Positions 1 through 7,551 of a DNA stretch of 12,715 nucleotides are shown here, in pieces. Source of the DNA: CAIYRG01 sp036273455 (lineage in GTDB: Bacteria > Pseudomonadota > Alphaproteobacteria > Micropepsales > Micropepsaceae); contig DASUHP010000103.1 in assembly GCA_036273455.1 (NCBI GenBank), forward strand, positions 1-12,715, read 5' to 3'. The notes beneath the pieces are model-generated. The model did not search any database. It saw only the letters and a program-made list of their open reading frames with translations, and was not told where the DNA came from. The translations under genes and the position numbers were made by a program. The stretch's first letter is position 1, and every line of letters begins with the position of its first letter.

Positions 1-222
1 ATCCGCACCCCCGTCTATATCCGCGGCAAGGAAGGCGTGGTCCAGCGCAAATTCGGCAGCTTCCCCAATCCGGAAATCCTCGCGATCGGGCGCGATGGGC
101 TCCCGCCGAAGGCGCTGTACGAAGTGCGCTTCCGGCAGAAAGATCTGTGGCCGGATTATTCCGGTTCCGATGCCGACACGCTGGACATCGATATTTACGA
201 ACACTGGCTGGCAAAAATCTGA
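1..222 (+). CDS. Nitrile hydratase beta-type subunit (or thiocyanate hydrolase alpha), C-terminal part
   Basis: Only the last 73 residues are present; the gene starts before the window. The visible part matches the C-terminal SH3-like barrel of nitrile hydratase beta: 'PVYIRGKEGVV', then 'FPNPEILAIG', then 'LYEVRFRQKDLW' and an acidic 'DIDIYEHWL' end. This subunit packs against the metal-bearing subunit encoded next and forms the other half of the active-site pocket. In thiocyanate hydrolase the same region is a separate (alpha) subunit, so the missing 5' part decides between the two enzymes. The stop overlaps the next start (TGATG), indicating translational coupling. The beta-before-alpha order is the one known for cobalt-type nitrile hydratases such as those of Rhodococcus rhodochrous J1. 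The family call is firm; the exact enzyme is not. Confidence 0.88.
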   Translation: MRTPVYIRGKEGVVQRKFGSFPNPEILAIGRDGLPPKALYEVRFRQKDLWPDYSGSDADTLDIDIYEHWLAKI

Positions 223-878
223 TGGTGAGTGCGATGCAGGAACATATGGATCATCATGACGAAGCGGGACATGCGCATCCGCATGCGCCGCCGGCGAAAG
301 ACGAGAAAATCCATTCCTATTTCCAGGTGCTGGGGCTCGCGATCAAGGAGCTTCTGATCGAGAAGGGAATCGTCACGCCGGCCGAGATCCGCAAAGCGAT
401 CGAATTCCGCGATTCCATTACGCCGGCCACGGGCGCGCAGATCGTCGCCCGCGCCTGGACCGATCCCGCCTATAAAGAGCGCCTGCTGAAGAGTGGCAGC
501 GAGGCGATCCGGGATTTCGGTCTCGACATGGGCGGGACACAGCTCGTGGTCGTGGAAAATACGCCCGCCGTGCACAACATGATCGTCTGTACACTGTGCT
601 CCTGTTACCCGCGCGCGGTGCTCGGCCTGCCGCCGTCATGGTACAAGAGCCGCGAATACCGTTCGCGTACGGTGCGCGAACCGCGTGTGGTGTTGCGCGA
701 ATTTGGCACGGTCATTCCGGATTCGGTCGAACTGCGCGTGCACGATTCCACCGCCGATATGCGTTACCTCGTGCTTCCCATGCGCCCCAAAGGAACCGAA
801 AAGCTCGATGCGGGGCAGCTCGCCGGGCTCGTCACGCGCGACTGCATGATCGGGGTTGCAGTGCCGCAAAGCCGCTAA
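222..878 (+). CDS. Cobalt-type nitrile hydratase alpha / thiocyanate hydrolase gamma-type subunit
   Basis: This is the metal-binding catalytic subunit, which hydrates a nitrile to an amide or hydrolyses thiocyanate. With the start at 222 it has 218 residues. The metal claw is VCTLCSC at 122-128; Thr rather than Ser after the first Cys is the cobalt-type signature, and the last two Cys are the ones oxidised in the family. Conserved 'LGLPPSWYKS', 'VREPRVVL' and 'VTRDCMIGVAVP' follow. Two features lean toward thiocyanate hydrolase gamma: a His-rich N-terminus (MDHHDEAGHAHPHAPP) and Arg131 after CSCYP, where cobalt nitrile hydratases usually carry Trp. 'LGLPPSWYKSREYRSR' is nitrile-hydratase-like. 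The start overlaps the upstream stop by one base. In-frame ATGs at 234 (GGTGAG 4 bases upstream) and 246 (AGGAA 3 bases upstream) are alternatives. No activator (p14K/P15K type) follows; transporters do. Confidence 0.9.
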   Translation: MVSAMQEHMDHHDEAGHAHPHAPPAKDEKIHSYFQVLGLAIKELLIEKGIVTPAEIRKAIEFRDSITPATGAQIVARAWTDPAYKERLLKSGSEAIRDFGLDMGGTQLVVVENTPAVHNMIVCTLCSCYPRAVLGLPPSWYKSREYRSRTVREPRVVLREFGTVIPDSVELRVHDSTADMRYLVLPMRPKGTEKLDAGQLAGLVTRDCMIGVAVPQSR

Positions 879-886
879 ACGATCCG

Positions 887-2176
887 ATGGATTCGGCACA
901 GGGCAAGATCGCAGCGATTGTTCGCGTCGCCGGCTGCAATTTCATCGAAGCCTATGACTTCGTCGTTTACGGCTATTACGCCGCCTATATCGCGGCGGCG
1001 TTCTTCCCGGCCAAAAGCGCTTTCGCCTCACTGATGTTTTCGCTGGTGACGTTCGGCGCGGGTTATCTGATGCGCCCGCTGGGCGCGATCATTCTCGGCT
1101 CCTACATGGACCGCAAGGGTCGCCGCAATGGGCTGATCGTCGCGCTGTCACTAATGGCGGCAGGCACGCTCTCCATCGCGGTGACACCGTCTTATGCCGC
1201 CATCGGATTGGCCGCGCCCATCATCATCATTGCCGGCCGGCTGGTGCAGGGATTCTCGGCCGGCGCCGAATTCGGCGGCGTCGCGATCTATCTCTCCGAA
1301 ATCGCCACACCCGGTCATCGCGGCTTTTATTGTTCGTGGCAGGGCGTGAGTCAGCAGGTCGCAGTCGTCGTGGCGGCATTTTTTGGCTTTGCGCTGACCG
1401 AAGTGATCCCGCCTGACCAGATGCAAGTCTGGGGCTGGCGCATTCCGCTGTTCGCCGGCCTGATCGCAATTCCCCTGATCCTGTGGCTGCGCAGTTCGCT
1501 GCAAGAGACCGACGCATTCCGGCAGCGCACACATCCGCACTCCACCCGCGAAGTGCTGGATATGCTGACGGCGAACTGGAAGCTGGTGGCGGTGGGAATC
1601 GCGCTGACGGTGATGACCACCGTCAGTTTCTATCTGATCACCGCCTATACGCCGACTTATGCACGCGCCGCGCTGCACATGGCGCCGCGCACCTTCTTTT
1701 TCGCGACGTTGCTGATCGGCATTTCCAATCTGGTCTGGCTGCCGGTTGGCGGCGCGCTGTCGGACCGGTTCGGCGCGCGGCCGCTGATGCTCCTCGCAAC
1801 CGGCGCGGCGATTGTGACCGCCTATCCCGCCATGCTGTGGCTGGTGAATGCGCCGGATCTTTCGCGGCTGATCGCGGTGCTGTTCCTGTACTCGCTGTAT
1901 TTCGGCCTCTATTACGGCGCAATGACACCGCTGCTCGCCGAGATCATGCCCGAGCAAATCCGCACCGCAGGTTTTGCGCTGGCATTTGTCACATCCACGG
2001 CGATCTTTGGTGGATTCACCCCGGCGATCTGCACCTGGCTGATCGAGATGAGCGGCAATCGTGCCGCGCCGGCTGTGTGGCTGTCATTCTCGGCGGCGAT
2101 CAGCTTTATCGCCGTGTTTCTGCTGCCGGTCCTGATCGCAGCGCCGGCACGCCTGTCGCACGCACCTGCGGAGTAA
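887..2176 (+). CDS. MFS transporter, MHS (metabolite:H+ symporter) family, copy 1
   Basis: This is a 429-residue inner-membrane protein with about 12 hydrophobic segments. The cytoplasmic loop 2-3 motif is 'GSYMDRKGRRNG' (71-82), with a related 'GGALSDRFGARP' in the second half, as in the major facilitator fold. 'GRLVQGFSAGAEFGGVAIYL' (117-136) and 'EIATPGHRGFY' are typical of the citrate/tricarballylate (CitA/TcuC) branch of the MHS family, so the likely cargo is a di- or tricarboxylate or similar acid moved with protons. The substrate cannot be read from sequence. ATG 887 was chosen because it gives an N-terminus that aligns with the next gene; an open frame continues upstream but only inside the hydratase gene. 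It starts 8 bases after the alpha-subunit stop, without a clear Shine-Dalgarno, suggesting translational coupling in one operon. Confidence 0.9.
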   Translation: MDSAQGKIAAIVRVAGCNFIEAYDFVVYGYYAAYIAAAFFPAKSAFASLMFSLVTFGAGYLMRPLGAIILGSYMDRKGRRNGLIVALSLMAAGTLSIAVTPSYAAIGLAAPIIIIAGRLVQGFSAGAEFGGVAIYLSEIATPGHRGFYCSWQGVSQQVAVVVAAFFGFALTEVIPPDQMQVWGWRIPLFAGLIAIPLILWLRSSLQETDAFRQRTHPHSTREVLDMLTANWKLVAVGIALTVMTTVSFYLITAYTPTYARAALHMAPRTFFFATLLIGISNLVWLPVGGALSDRFGARPLMLLATGAAIVTAYPAMLWLVNAPDLSRLIAVLFLYSLYFGLYYGAMTPLLAEIMPEQIRTAGFALAFVTSTAIFGGFTPAICTWLIEMSGNRAAPAVWLSFSAAISFIAVFLLPVLIAAPARLSHAPAE

Positions 2177-2180
2177 AATC

Positions 2181-3476
2181 ATGAGTCAACGCCGCAAACA
2201 AATCGGAACCGTGATCCGCGCGGCGGGCGGCAATTTCCTCGAGCTCTATGATTATCTGGTTTATGTCTATTTCGCGTCCTACATCGCCCACGCCTATTTC
2301 CCCGCGCGCAACCAGGTCACCTCGTTGATGCTGGCACTCGGGACTTATGGCGTGGCGTCGATTGCGCGCCCGTTCGGCGCCGTTATCCTTGGCTCCTATA
2401 TGGACCGTGCAGGGCGACGGAAGGGCTTGCTGCTGACGCTGTCACTGATGGCGGTTGGCACGGTGTCGGTCGCCGTCACGCCGTCCTATGCCACGATCGG
2501 TCTGCTTGCGCCGCTGATCATCACGGCCGGGCGTCTGGTGCAGGGCTTCTCGCTCGGTGTCGAAGCGGGCGGCGTGAATGTCTATCTCGCCGAAATCGCC
2601 ACACCCGGCAATCGCGGCTTCTATTGTGCCTGGCAGGCTGCGAGCCAGGCGCTGGGCGTGATTGCCGCGACCGCACTCGGCGTGCTGCTGACCGCAATCC
2701 TCAGCACACAGCAGATGGCGGACTGGGGATGGCGCGTGCCGTTGCTGGCCGGATGCGCGATCGTGCCGATCCTGTTCTGGTTGCGCCGCTCGCTGCCCGA
2801 GACCGCCGTGTTCGAGCGGTCGGTGCATGCGCGGTCGACCGCCGAAGTGGTGGTCGAGCTGTCGCGCCACTGGCCGCTGCTGCTCGGCGCCTGCGCCATG
2901 ACGGTGCTCAACACCACCGCCTTTTACTTCGTGAACGGTTACACGCCGACCTACGGCAATTCGGCGCTGCATCTCGCCGCGCTTGGCAATTTCGAAGTCG
3001 GCTTTGCGCTGGCGGTGACCAGCTTCGTCCTGTTGCCGGTCTTCGGTGCCGTGTCGGACCGGATGGGGCGATGGCCGATCCTGCTGGGAAGTGCCTCGCT
3101 CGTGGTTGCCACCGCTTACCCGTGCCTGTCCTGGCTGGTTGCTGCGCCTGGGTTCGGGCGGCTGCTCGCAGTGGAGGTCTGGCTTGCAATCCTGTACTCA
3201 GCCTATGCGGGTGCCCTGGTCCCGCTCATTGCCGAGACGATGCCAGCCAAAGTTCGCAGCTCAGGTTACGCTATCATCCTCAGCCTGACGAATGGCATCT
3301 TCGGCAGCTTCACCCCGGCAATTGCCACGCTTATGATCGCCACCACGGGCAATCGCGCATCACCCGCGCTTTGGCTGTCACTCACCGCAGCCATCAGCCT
3401 GACCGCCGCCCTGTGGACGTGGAAAAGCGCAGTAAGGCACGCGCTTTATCCGGTTCAAACGGAAGCTTTGCCATAG
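2181..3476 (+). CDS. MFS transporter, MHS family, copy 2 (tandem paralogue)
   Basis: This 431-residue, roughly 12-TM transporter is clearly paralogous to the gene just upstream. It shares 'GSYMDRAGRRKG' (71-82), 'GRLVQGFSLGVEAGGVNVYL', 'EIATPGNRGFYCAWQ', 'WGWRVPLLAG' and 'YTPTYGNSALH' at the same relative positions. It starts 4 bases after the upstream stop, with GGAG (2170-2173) 7 bases before ATG, so the pair is co-translated. In the substrate-facing conserved stretch copy 1 has SAGAEFGG and this copy has SLGVEAGG. That and divergence through the C-terminal half suggest an older duplication with altered specificity rather than a fresh copy. Citrate-type organic acids are the family's usual cargo; the actual substrate is unknown. 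No obvious intrinsic terminator with a U tract follows; two hairpins lie downstream. Confidence 0.9.
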   Translation: MSQRRKQIGTVIRAAGGNFLELYDYLVYVYFASYIAHAYFPARNQVTSLMLALGTYGVASIARPFGAVILGSYMDRAGRRKGLLLTLSLMAVGTVSVAVTPSYATIGLLAPLIITAGRLVQGFSLGVEAGGVNVYLAEIATPGNRGFYCAWQAASQALGVIAATALGVLLTAILSTQQMADWGWRVPLLAGCAIVPILFWLRRSLPETAVFERSVHARSTAEVVVELSRHWPLLLGACAMTVLNTTAFYFVNGYTPTYGNSALHLAALGNFEVGFALAVTSFVLLPVFGAVSDRMGRWPILLGSASLVVATAYPCLSWLVAAPGFGRLLAVEVWLAILYSAYAGALVPLIAETMPAKVRSSGYAIILSLTNGIFGSFTPAIATLMIATTGNRASPALWLSLTAAISLTAALWTWKSAVRHALYPVQTEALP

Positions 3477-3494
3477 GCTATCTATTTGTGATCG

Positions 3495-3557
3495 TTCAAT
3501 TAAATTTGAAAGCTGAACGGCACGTTCAGTTGCGGTTCATCATCACGGATTGATGAT
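3495..3557. promoter_or_regulatory. Cluster of three inverted repeats between two operons
   Basis: Three dyads sit back to back in a 187-base gap. TTCAA (3495-3499) and TTGAA (3506-3510) are separated by 6 bases. A hairpin with stem CTGAACG (3513-3519), loop GCA and CGTTCAG (3523-3529) extends by one G-U and one A-T pair outside. A hairpin with stem ATCATCA (3539-3545), loop CGGAT and TGATGAT (3551-3557) follows. Neither hairpin is followed by a U run, so they are weak candidates for intrinsic terminators. They may be operator half-sites or mRNA structures at the 5' end of the next operon. Confidence 0.45.
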
Positions 3558-3663
3558 CGGACCACGACCTTGAGCGGCAGAGCACGGTAAGTCCGCAAGA
3601 TCAGGAACAAAACTGTCGGGCAGCTGAAGGGGCGCCGCTGGTTGGCGCGTCAACGGGAGAGGT

Positions 3664-4434
3664 ATGTCTGCGATGAAACGGAAGAAATTGACGGCTGTGG
3701 CCACGGTTATGGCGGTCTCAGCCATGGCGGGCCAGGCCTGGGCAGAGACGGTATGCGCAAGCGCGCAGGATCTGACCGCGCTTCAGGTGGCCTCAGTACA
3801 GCAGGAACTGGCGGTTGCAGCCCTTGCCTGCGAGAACGACGATGTGTCCCTCTACAACAGCTTTGTCACGATTTATCAGCCTGAGCTGATCACGTCGGAC
3901 GAGGCGTTGCTGGCCTATTTCATGCGCCGCGCGCCGGCCAGCGGGACTGACGATTATCACTCGTTCAAGACCAAACTGGCGAATCAATACTCGGTCCGCA
4001 GCTCGGGGAACCACGGCAGCTTCTGCGGCAAGGCAGAGGCGCTGTTCAAGGACGCGCTGGCCGGACGGAAGAAGAGCCTCGCTGCTTTTGCGCTGGCCCA
4101 GCCGATGGTCGTCGATGCCAGCTACACGATCTGCGGCGATACAGTGAAAGGCGAATCCTTCGCCTCGGCGATCAAGGACGAGCCGAAAGAAGAAAAGCCG
4201 GCAGCGCCGCAGCCGGTTCTGGCCGCGGCACCTCCGCCGGCACCCGAGCCCGCCCGCGCCGCAGTACTGCCTGACGCGCGCAGCTACGGATACTCGGTGC
4301 GGCCCGCGGTGCAATCGACCTGCTCGCGTATGACCAGTGGGTATCTCGACTGCTTTTACGGGGCCTTCCACTATTACCGCGACCCGTATGGCCGGTTTCT
4401 GCCACCGCCGGCGGTTTATCCAAGGAGCTTCTAA
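3664..4434 (+). CDS. Secreted protein of unknown function with Pro/Ala-rich linker
   Basis: This 256-residue protein belongs to no family I recognise. It has a clear Sec signal peptide: a basic start (MKRKK), a hydrophobic core and a likely cut after 'GQAWA'. The mature part is mainly helical to about residue 170, followed by a charged and Pro/Ala-rich linker (about 172-200) and a short aromatic tail with 'YSVRP', 'CFYGAFHYYRDPYGRFLPPP'. Six cysteines lie in the exported part, consistent with disulfides in the periplasm or envelope. GGGAGAGG (3655-3662) lies very close to ATG 3664 and at better spacing for the in-frame ATG at 3673, so the true start may be 3673. Its TAA overlaps the ATG of the next gene (TAATG), so the two are made together. 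Confidence 0.82.
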   Translation: MSAMKRKKLTAVATVMAVSAMAGQAWAETVCASAQDLTALQVASVQQELAVAALACENDDVSLYNSFVTIYQPELITSDEALLAYFMRRAPASGTDDYHSFKTKLANQYSVRSSGNHGSFCGKAEALFKDALAGRKKSLAAFALAQPMVVDASYTICGDTVKGESFASAIKDEPKEEKPAAPQPVLAAAPPPAPEPARAAVLPDARSYGYSVRPAVQSTCSRMTSGYLDCFYGAFHYYRDPYGRFLPPPAVYPRSF

Positions 4435-5627
4435 TGTCATTCGCGATGAAAGCGGCCGCCGCAGCAATCCTGTTGGTGGGGACGGCAGGAATCTGCGCAG
4501 CGCAAACAGCCGCAACGCCGGCGACTCCTTCGTTTGACGAGATGGTCGGGCACAAGCTGACGTCGATCGACGGATCGTCGATTTCGCTGAATTCCGCCGA
4601 CGGCGGAATCGCGCGTGAAATCGTCTCAGCCAGCGGAGCGATTCACCGCACCTACTTCGCCTTCATTAACGACAGGCTCGGTACGGTTGCGGATGCATCC
4701 GACATCCGGAAACTGACGGGCGTGTTCCGCCGGACGGACAACGGCATTCAAATCGACTATGCCGATGGTTCGACGGAAAGACTCGCGATCAATCCGGGCG
4801 GCGGGCTGACACTGCAGAGGACATCTGCCGATGCCACATCCTGCATGTCCTGGTATCCGGAAGGGCACACATTCTCGATCGAGGAACGCAAAGCGGCGCT
4901 TGCCGCCTTTGCGGTGAGGCTGGGATTGGGTGATCCTGCGGGCGCCGCACCGAAATCCGACTGCGGCACACCGGTTGCGATGGATGCGACGCCGTCACCG
5001 GCAACGGCAAAGGCCCCGGCGAGTCCCAAACTGGTGGCAGGCACCGTTCAGCCGGCCAAAGAGACGGCGATAGCTGTGCCGGCGCTACCGGCCGTACCAG
5101 CCACTGGTGCTTTGGCAGGAACGGCGGGCGTTGCCGCCGCGGCTGCTCCCGCAGTGCTCGGAACTCTGCCGACAACGGCTGCGGCGGCAGCCGCGGCAGA
5201 ATCGAAATCGGTTGAAGTCCGCAACTCGCCGATTCATCTCATCGATCCGGCACCCGCGGCCGATACCAAACCGCAGGTGCTCGCTTCGGCTACACCGCCT
5301 GAGTCAATTACACCCAACCAGCACGGCGCGTCGGCCTGTCTGTCGGTGGAAAGCGACGGCAGTCATTGGGGCTTCCGCAATCATTGCGGGTACACCGTGC
5401 AGTTCGCCTATTGCCTGATGGGAGCCAATCCGCTCGCATCGTGCAATGAAGGCGCGGTGGCGGGCAGCGTCGCCAGCAATGGCTTCGGAGCACTGGTGGC
5501 CGATGAGAGCCTTAGGGAAGCCGATGCCAAACACGAGTTCCGCTGGGTCGCATGTCAGGGCGGCGCAGGCGAAGTGATCCCGCATCTCGATCAGATCGAT
5601 CCGCCCTCCGGTCGTTGCGTCCGCTGA
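4434..5627 (+). CDS. Secreted protein of unknown function with Cys-rich C-terminal domain
   Basis: This 397-residue protein has a signal peptide ('MKAAAAAILLVGTAGICAAQ', cut near 24). Three parts follow. The first, about 30-170, has mixed 'GHKLTSIDGSSISLN' and 'IQIDYADGSTERL' beta-type stretches. The second, about 170-295, is a low-complexity Ala/Pro linker. The third is a compact C-terminal domain of about 95 residues beginning 'ACLSVESDGSHWGFRNHCGY', containing 'FAYCL', 'EFRWVACQGGAGEVIP' and ending 'PPSGRC', with six Cys. I have the impression this C-terminal domain recurs in alphaproteobacterial exported proteins but cannot name it. AAGGAG (4422-4427) is 6 bases before the ATG, which overlaps the previous stop by one base. 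The shared secretion and coupling suggest the two proteins act together in the envelope; the function is unknown. Confidence 0.82.
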   Translation: MSFAMKAAAAAILLVGTAGICAAQTAATPATPSFDEMVGHKLTSIDGSSISLNSADGGIAREIVSASGAIHRTYFAFINDRLGTVADASDIRKLTGVFRRTDNGIQIDYADGSTERLAINPGGGLTLQRTSADATSCMSWYPEGHTFSIEERKAALAAFAVRLGLGDPAGAAPKSDCGTPVAMDATPSPATAKAPASPKLVAGTVQPAKETAIAVPALPAVPATGALAGTAGVAAAAAPAVLGTLPTTAAAAAAAESKSVEVRNSPIHLIDPAPAADTKPQVLASATPPESITPNQHGASACLSVESDGSHWGFRNHCGYTVQFAYCLMGANPLASCNEGAVAGSVASNGFGALVADESLREADAKHEFRWVACQGGAGEVIPHLDQIDPPSGRCVR

Positions 5628-5651
5628 CCAGTTTGCAGCGGGGGGGAGGGA

Positions 5652-5689
5652 GAACATGGCCCGCTCGCCCCGGGCCATGTTCGTTTTTG
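5652..5689 (+). terminator. Strong intrinsic terminator
   Basis: A perfect 12-bp stem is visible: GAACATGGCCCG (5652-5663), a 7-base loop, CGGGCCATGTTC (5671-5682). It is followed by GTTTTTGG. It sits 25 bases after the stop of the second secreted-protein gene and closes that operon before the glycosyltransferase gene. Confidence 0.9.
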
Positions 5690-5746
5690 GGGGCTACTCA
5701 GCGTCGATGTAAGTGATGGTAAGGTCCGGCTGGAGTCGCGCGTGTC

Positions 5747-7426
5747 ATGACGGACCAAACCAGCCGGCTGCAGGCATTGACCAATTCTGCGCAGGTTCAT
5801 TTCCAGCGCGGTGAATTCCAGGCGGCAGAACGCTATCTCGCCGAAGCACTCCGTCTTGCTCCGGAATCGGCAGAACTGTGGAACAATCGCGGCACTGCAC
5901 AGGCGGCCGCGAAACAGCTCGAAGCCGCTCTGGCGAGTTTCACCAGGTCGGTGGAATTGCAGCCACTGCACCCCCGCGCTCTGGCAAATCGCGCCAACGT
6001 CCTTGTGCAGCTTCAACGTCCGTCGGATGCGATCGGCGCATTCGAGAAGCTCCTGCGCGTGCAGCCGGATTTTCCCTACGCAATCGGGCACCTGATTTTC
6101 TGCAAGCTGCAATGTGGTTCCTGGAGCAATCTCGACGCGTTGTGCGGACGGCTTTATGCCGATCTCGAGGCCGGCAAACCTGCTGTCACACCGTCTCTTG
6201 CAACCGCACTGCTGGACAAATCGCCGGAGCAGCTGCGCGCACTCCAAATCGTCGCGCGCGGCCAATTCACGCCCGCGGCCGCAATGTGGCGCGGCGAACG
6301 CTACCGCCACCAGAAGATCCGGATCGCCTATGTGTCATCCGATCTTCACGCCCATGCCACGGCCGTGCTGATGGCCGGCGTTTTTGAACATCATGATCAG
6401 AGCCGGTTTGAGACCGTCGCGATATCGCTTGGCCCGGACGATGCGAGCCCGATGCGTGCGCGGCTGAAAAACAGCTTTCATCGATTCATCAATGCCGGCG
6501 GCAATAGCGATGCGCAGATCGCGAGCATGATGCGACAGATGGAGATCGATATCGCGGTCGATTTGAAGGGTTACACCAGCCATGCGCGCCCGGCGATTTT
6601 TGCGTTCCGCCCGGCACCGGTACAGGTGAATTATCTGGGCTTCCCCGCGACCATGGCGGCGGAATTCATCGATTACATCATCGCGGACCGCTTTACGATT
6701 CCGGCGCCGGACGAGGCATGTTTCAGCGAGAAGGTGGTGCGCCTTCCTGATTCGTATCAGCCGAACGACCGGACGCGCGAGATCGCCGGCAATATTCCGG
6801 GCCGCGCAGAATTGGGATTGCCGGAGACGGGATTCGTCTATTGCTGCTTCAACAACAGTTTCAAAATCCAACCGCGGATCTTTGACGTCTGGATGCGGTT
6901 GCTACGTGAGATCAGCGGCAGCGTGTTGTGGCTGCTGGCCGATAACTCCCCGGCGGTCGCCAATCTGAAACGTGAAGCCGCGTCGCGCGGCGTCGATCCG
7001 GAGCGGCTGGTGTTTGCGCCGCGCGCGCGGCTGGAAGACCATCTCGCGCGTCATCGCCTGGCCGATCTGTTCCTCGATACGCTTCCCTATAATGCCCACA
7101 CGACCGCAAGCGATTCTCTTTGGGCCGGGCTTCCGGTGTTGACCTGCATTGGCGGCGCTTTCGCCGGACGGGTCGCGGCCGGCATTTTGAATGCGGCGGG
7201 TCTGCCGGAGCTGATCACGCCGGCGCTGGAAGAATATGAGTCGCTGGCGTTGTCGCTGGCGCGCGAGCCCGCGCGTCTCGCCTCAATCCGCGCGAAGCTC
7301 GCAGAACATCGCGACATTTGTCCACTCTTCGACGTCGAACGGTTTACGCGTCATCTCGAGCGCGCATACACGGAGATGTGGAAATGTGCCGAGCGCGGCG
7401 AACCGCCCATCCGGTTCGATCTTTGA
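5747..7426 (+). CDS. TPR-SPINDLY family O-linked GlcNAc-type glycosyltransferase (GT41)
   Basis: This 559-residue cytosolic protein has about three tetratricopeptide repeats (roughly residues 8-110, with 'GEFQAAERYLAEALRLAPES' and 'ALANRANVLVQLQRPSDAI') joined to a GT41 catalytic region. Family hallmarks are 'SSDLHAHATAVL' with His203 where OGT-type enzymes carry their conserved His, 'YLGFPATMAAEFIDYIIAD', 'LPDSYQPND', 'FNNSFKIQPRIFDVW' with Lys373, and 'DTLPYNAHTTASD' (444-456) before 'GLPVLTCIGGAFAGRVAA'. Such enzymes transfer a sugar, classically GlcNAc from UDP-GlcNAc, to Ser/Thr of proteins; bacterial members often modify flagellin, adhesins or unknown targets. The TPR block is short compared with eukaryotic OGT. 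GGAG (5732-5735) lies 11 bases before the ATG. It stands alone after a terminator, with no acceptor-protein gene beside it, so the target is unknown. Confidence 0.92.
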   Translation: MTDQTSRLQALTNSAQVHFQRGEFQAAERYLAEALRLAPESAELWNNRGTAQAAAKQLEAALASFTRSVELQPLHPRALANRANVLVQLQRPSDAIGAFEKLLRVQPDFPYAIGHLIFCKLQCGSWSNLDALCGRLYADLEAGKPAVTPSLATALLDKSPEQLRALQIVARGQFTPAAAMWRGERYRHQKIRIAYVSSDLHAHATAVLMAGVFEHHDQSRFETVAISLGPDDASPMRARLKNSFHRFINAGGNSDAQIASMMRQMEIDIAVDLKGYTSHARPAIFAFRPAPVQVNYLGFPATMAAEFIDYIIADRFTIPAPDEACFSEKVVRLPDSYQPNDRTREIAGNIPGRAELGLPETGFVYCCFNNSFKIQPRIFDVWMRLLREISGSVLWLLADNSPAVANLKREAASRGVDPERLVFAPRARLEDHLARHRLADLFLDTLPYNAHTTASDSLWAGLPVLTCIGGAFAGRVAAGILNAAGLPELITPALEEYESLALSLAREPARLASIRAKLAEHRDICPLFDVERFTRHLERAYTEMWKCAERGEPPIRFDL

Positions 7427-7551
7427 GCGACTGACCCCCGCTTACGCGCAAAAGCGCAAGGCTCTCGGGTCGGCAATCCTGCGCCGGCTATAACCCCCTG
7501 CCGGCCCTCCCCCACCCCGGCCTGCGCAGGTGAGGAGAACGCGTCAGCGTA
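7427..7551. other. Spacer between convergent genes
   Basis: This 125-base GC-rich stretch separates the stops of the glycosyltransferase (+) and the J-domain gene (-). It holds short dyads, including GCGC-aaaa-GCGC near 7448-7459, a GCCGG...CCGGC repeat and the palindrome CCTGCGCAGG. These could serve as a bidirectional terminator, but there is no clear U tract. Confidence 0.4.

Noticed and set aside
596..886. N-terminal extension of the first transporter to position 596
   Set aside because: The extension overlaps the hydratase subunit in another frame and lacks transporter features; ATG 887 aligns with the paralogue's start.
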